From positions 1 through 6,972 of the forward strand of contig JAISWC010000099.1 in assembly GCA_031271245.1 (NCBI GenBank): a stretch of DNA of 6,972 nucleotides, read 5' to 3'. The notes below the pieces were generated by a model. It worked only from the letters and a program-made list of their open reading frames with translations. It did no database searches and was not told where the DNA came from. Positions 6,024 through 6,972 of the stretch are shown here, in pieces (positions within the stretch are counted from its first letter, which is position 1; every line of letters starts with the position of its first letter). The position numbers and the translations under genes were made by a program. This stretch comes from Tannerella sp. (GTDB lineage Bacteria > Bacteroidota > Bacteroidia > Bacteroidales > Tannerellaceae).

Positions 6024-6203
6024 TCAGACCCAACAATTTATAGAAAAGCACAAATACACTTCAACCGGAATACCGGCGCCTATGCCGACACCTGCATTTA
6101 TCCTCCGGGAACTTTTACTGAAAATTTCCTGTGCGTTTGCTGCCACAATCGAAAGCAGGAACAGACCTGCGAATAAATAAACCTTTTTTATGAATCCTTG
6201 CAT
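6024..6203 (-). pseudogene. Short exported protein, probably a truncated outer-membrane protein
   Basis: The reading frame gives 59 residues. MQGFIKKVYLFAGLFLLSIVAANA is a clear signal peptide with a likely cut after ANA (residues 22-24), leaving about 35 residues exported to the periplasm or beyond. The mature start contains INAGVGIGAGIPVEVYL, with the alternating glycine and hydrophobic pattern seen at the first strand of outer-membrane beta-barrels, but the frame then stops. A good promoter (6226-6256) lies upstream, so the gene is probably expressed. The 3' end abuts the inverted repeat and palindrome array, suggesting loss of the original 3' part there. The ATG at 6203 fits the promoter; an in-frame ATG at 6254 lies upstream of the predicted transcript start. 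It might instead be a genuine small secreted peptide. Confidence 0.55.
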
Positions 6204-6225
6204 TTTAAATTTGAAATTAATGCCG

Positions 6226-6256
6226 CAAAGGTACGGGGCCGGCGAGGGGCGCACAA
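6226..6256 (-). promoter_or_regulatory. Promoter of the short exported-protein gene
   Basis: On the minus strand TTG (6256-6254) and TACCTTTG (6233-6226) are separated by 20 bases, an excellent Bacteroidota promoter. The start near 6219 leaves a leader of about 16 bases before the ATG at 6203. Confidence 0.65.
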
Positions 6257-6271
6257 GAGTAAAATTACTCT
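6256..6271. repeat. 7-bp inverted repeat at a -33 element
   Basis: AGAGTAA (6256-6262) and TTACTCT (6265-6271) are perfect inverted arms with a 2-base centre. It abuts the -33 TTG of the minus-strand promoter and could be a dimeric regulator site; it is short enough to be chance. Confidence 0.35.
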
Positions 6272-6316
6272 ATTCTCAGTACCATTCTTTTTAAAATCGT
6301 GTAAAATCGGGCTAAG

Positions 6317-6369
6317 AAACAGCGTAGAGAGGCCGTCCCGGTTTCCGGGATAACCTCTCTGTGCTGTTT
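6317..6369. repeat. Extended 53-base hairpin with an internal loop
   Basis: AAACAGC (6317-6323) pairs with GCTGTTT (6363-6369) and AGAGAGG (6326-6332) with CCTCTCT (6354-6360). The two GT positions between them form G-U wobbles, making a continuous 16-bp stem. After a symmetric 3x3 internal loop (CCG/TAA), TCCCGG (6336-6341) pairs with CCGGGA (6345-6350) around TTT. No T run follows, so it is not a standard intrinsic terminator. It may be a structured RNA or a REP-like element. Confidence 0.65.
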
Positions 6370-6378
6370 GCTGTTAAC

Positions 6379-6408
6379 TGTAGAGACGTTGCGCGCAACG
6401 TCTCTACA
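6379..6408. repeat. Perfect 30-bp palindrome, REP-like GTAGAGACG family
   Basis: The left arm TGTAGAGACGTTGCG (6379-6393) is followed immediately by its exact reverse complement (6394-6408). The motif GTAGAGACG...CGTCTCTAC resembles dispersed intergenic palindromes that I recall as frequent in Bacteroidota and cyanobacteria. It probably belongs to a repeat family with many genomic copies and would fold into a strong hairpin or cruciform. Confidence 0.75.
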
Positions 6409-6511
6409 TGCGTACGGTGGAAAAAAACAAAAAACGTTTCGGAGGACTTTTGATACACATCTTCTTGTTTTTTTGATTTTACAGTGGAAAATTCTAACAA
6501 AATGTCATGTC

Positions 6512-6972
6512 ATGGATACAGGAATACAAAAAAAACGACTACCTTACGGCGCTTCCAATTTTGAAAGTGTAAGAACCGAGAACTATGTCTATATCGACAA
6601 AACCCGATTTATCGAACTGCTGGAAAACGAAAACAACAGGAATCTGTTCTTTACCCGTCCGCGCAAATTCGGCAAAAGCCTGTTCTTCTCAATGCTGTCG
6701 CATTACTATGACGTCAGGCAGGCGGACAAGTTCGAGCAGCTGTTCGGCGATTTGTACATCGGCAAACACCCGACGCCGCGACATAACAGCTATATGGTGC
6801 TTAACCTCGATTTTTCAGGACTGGATACCTCGGATGAGGAATCTTTCAAAGTTTCCCTTTCGTTGAAAACGCAGGATGATGTTCGCGGATTTTTAGATTA
6901 TTATGAATATCTCCTCCCTAAAGGAGATATTTACAGTGAACAGATAATGGTTGAACAACCGGGCGTTAAAGC
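6512..6972 (+). CDS. AAA-ATPase-like protein, 5' part (PD-(D/E)XK-associated family)
   Basis: The frame opens at ATG 6512 and stays open for 153 codons to the window edge, so the gene is cut by the window. The N-terminus shows the hallmarks of the AAA-ATPase-like (pfam09820) family abundant in gut Bacteroidota: LPYGASNFESVRTENYVYID (10-29), the P-loop TRPRKFGKSLF (48-58) with K55 and S56, FEQLFGDLYIGKHPTP (74-89) and LNLDFSGLDTS (97-107). Family members normally run to about 500-580 residues with a C-terminal PD-(D/E)XK nuclease-like domain (DUF1703), which would lie beyond the window. The function is not known; a defence or mobile-element role is often suspected. It often occurs in many near-identical copies per genome. 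The upstream region has several palindromes but no clean promoter. Confidence 0.85.
   Translation, partial: MDTGIQKKRLPYGASNFESVRTENYVYIDKTRFIELLENENNRNLFFTRPRKFGKSLFFSMLSHYYDVRQADKFEQLFGDLYIGKHPTPRHNSYMVLNLDFSGLDTSDEESFKVSLSLKTQDDVRGFLDYYEYLLPKGDIYSEQIMVEQPGVK

Larger units (their letters stand above)
6204..6511. other. 308-base intergenic region dense in inverted repeats
   Basis: No protein gene is evident here. It holds the promoter of the short exported-protein gene (6226-6256), a 7-bp inverted repeat (6256-6271), an extended hairpin (6317-6369), a perfect 30-bp palindrome (6379-6408) and an AT-rich leader with homopolymer tracts (6420-6475) before the ATPase-like gene. I see no clean TAnnTTTG promoter for the ATPase gene; GACTTTTG at 6445-6452 is one mismatch away. 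Confidence 0.6.

Noticed and set aside
6292..6310. Direct repeat of TAAAATCG with a 10-base period
   Set aside because: Only two copies of 8 bases in AT-rich sequence; chance is an adequate explanation.
6428..6475. Possible hairpin between CAAAAAAC-type and GTTTTTTTG tracts
   Set aside because: The pairing is nearly all A-T between homopolymer runs with a mismatch and a long loop, so it is not distinguishable from low-complexity sequence.

Overview
The window looks like a chromosomal segment from a member of the Bacteroidales (Bacteroidota). Two observations support this. Several genes are preceded by the phylum-specific promoter pattern (-33 TTTG or TTG, 19-21 bases, then -7 TAnnTTTG). The gene set also fits: a zinc-free type B ribosomal protein L31, a 67K-type SppA, LpxK, ThiL and an AAA-ATPase-like protein of the kind common in gut Bacteroidales. 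No species-level assignment is possible from the sequence alone.

Left part (1-1826), AT-rich and accessory in character. An orphan minimal nucleotidyltransferase (MntA-like, minus strand) and a complete overlapping MntA-HepT (MNT-HEPN) toxin-antitoxin pair (minus strand) sit on either side of the housekeeping gene rpmE2 (L31, plus strand), which has its own promoter and a strong terminator. Just beyond hepT lies a decayed C-terminal fragment that resembles AbiEi-type antitoxins. At the extreme left an 11-bp inverted repeat overlaps a probable promoter that fires out of the window.

Centre (1876-5885), GC-rich core. One promoter drives a tight three-gene operon, sppA-lpxK-thiL. It encodes an envelope protease acting on signal peptides, the lipid A 4'-kinase, and thiamine-phosphate kinase. 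Intergenic gaps are 21 and 2 bases, so co-transcription is very likely.

Right part (5886-6972), rich in repeats. Behind thiL lies an exactly phased array of four 22-bp palindromic units, flanked by a 9-bp inverted repeat. It faces a short minus-strand gene whose product has a signal peptide but only about 35 mature residues, probably a truncated outer-membrane protein. Next come an extended RNA-like hairpin and a perfect 30-bp palindrome of the GTAGAGACG...CGTCTCTAC type. The 5' end of an AAA-ATPase-like gene then runs off the right edge.

I do not see a convincing complete novel system. The observations most worth a second look are the phased 22-bp palindrome array, the cluster of inverted repeats before the ATPase gene, the palindrome-promoter overlap at the left edge, and the toxin-antitoxin remnants around rpmE2.
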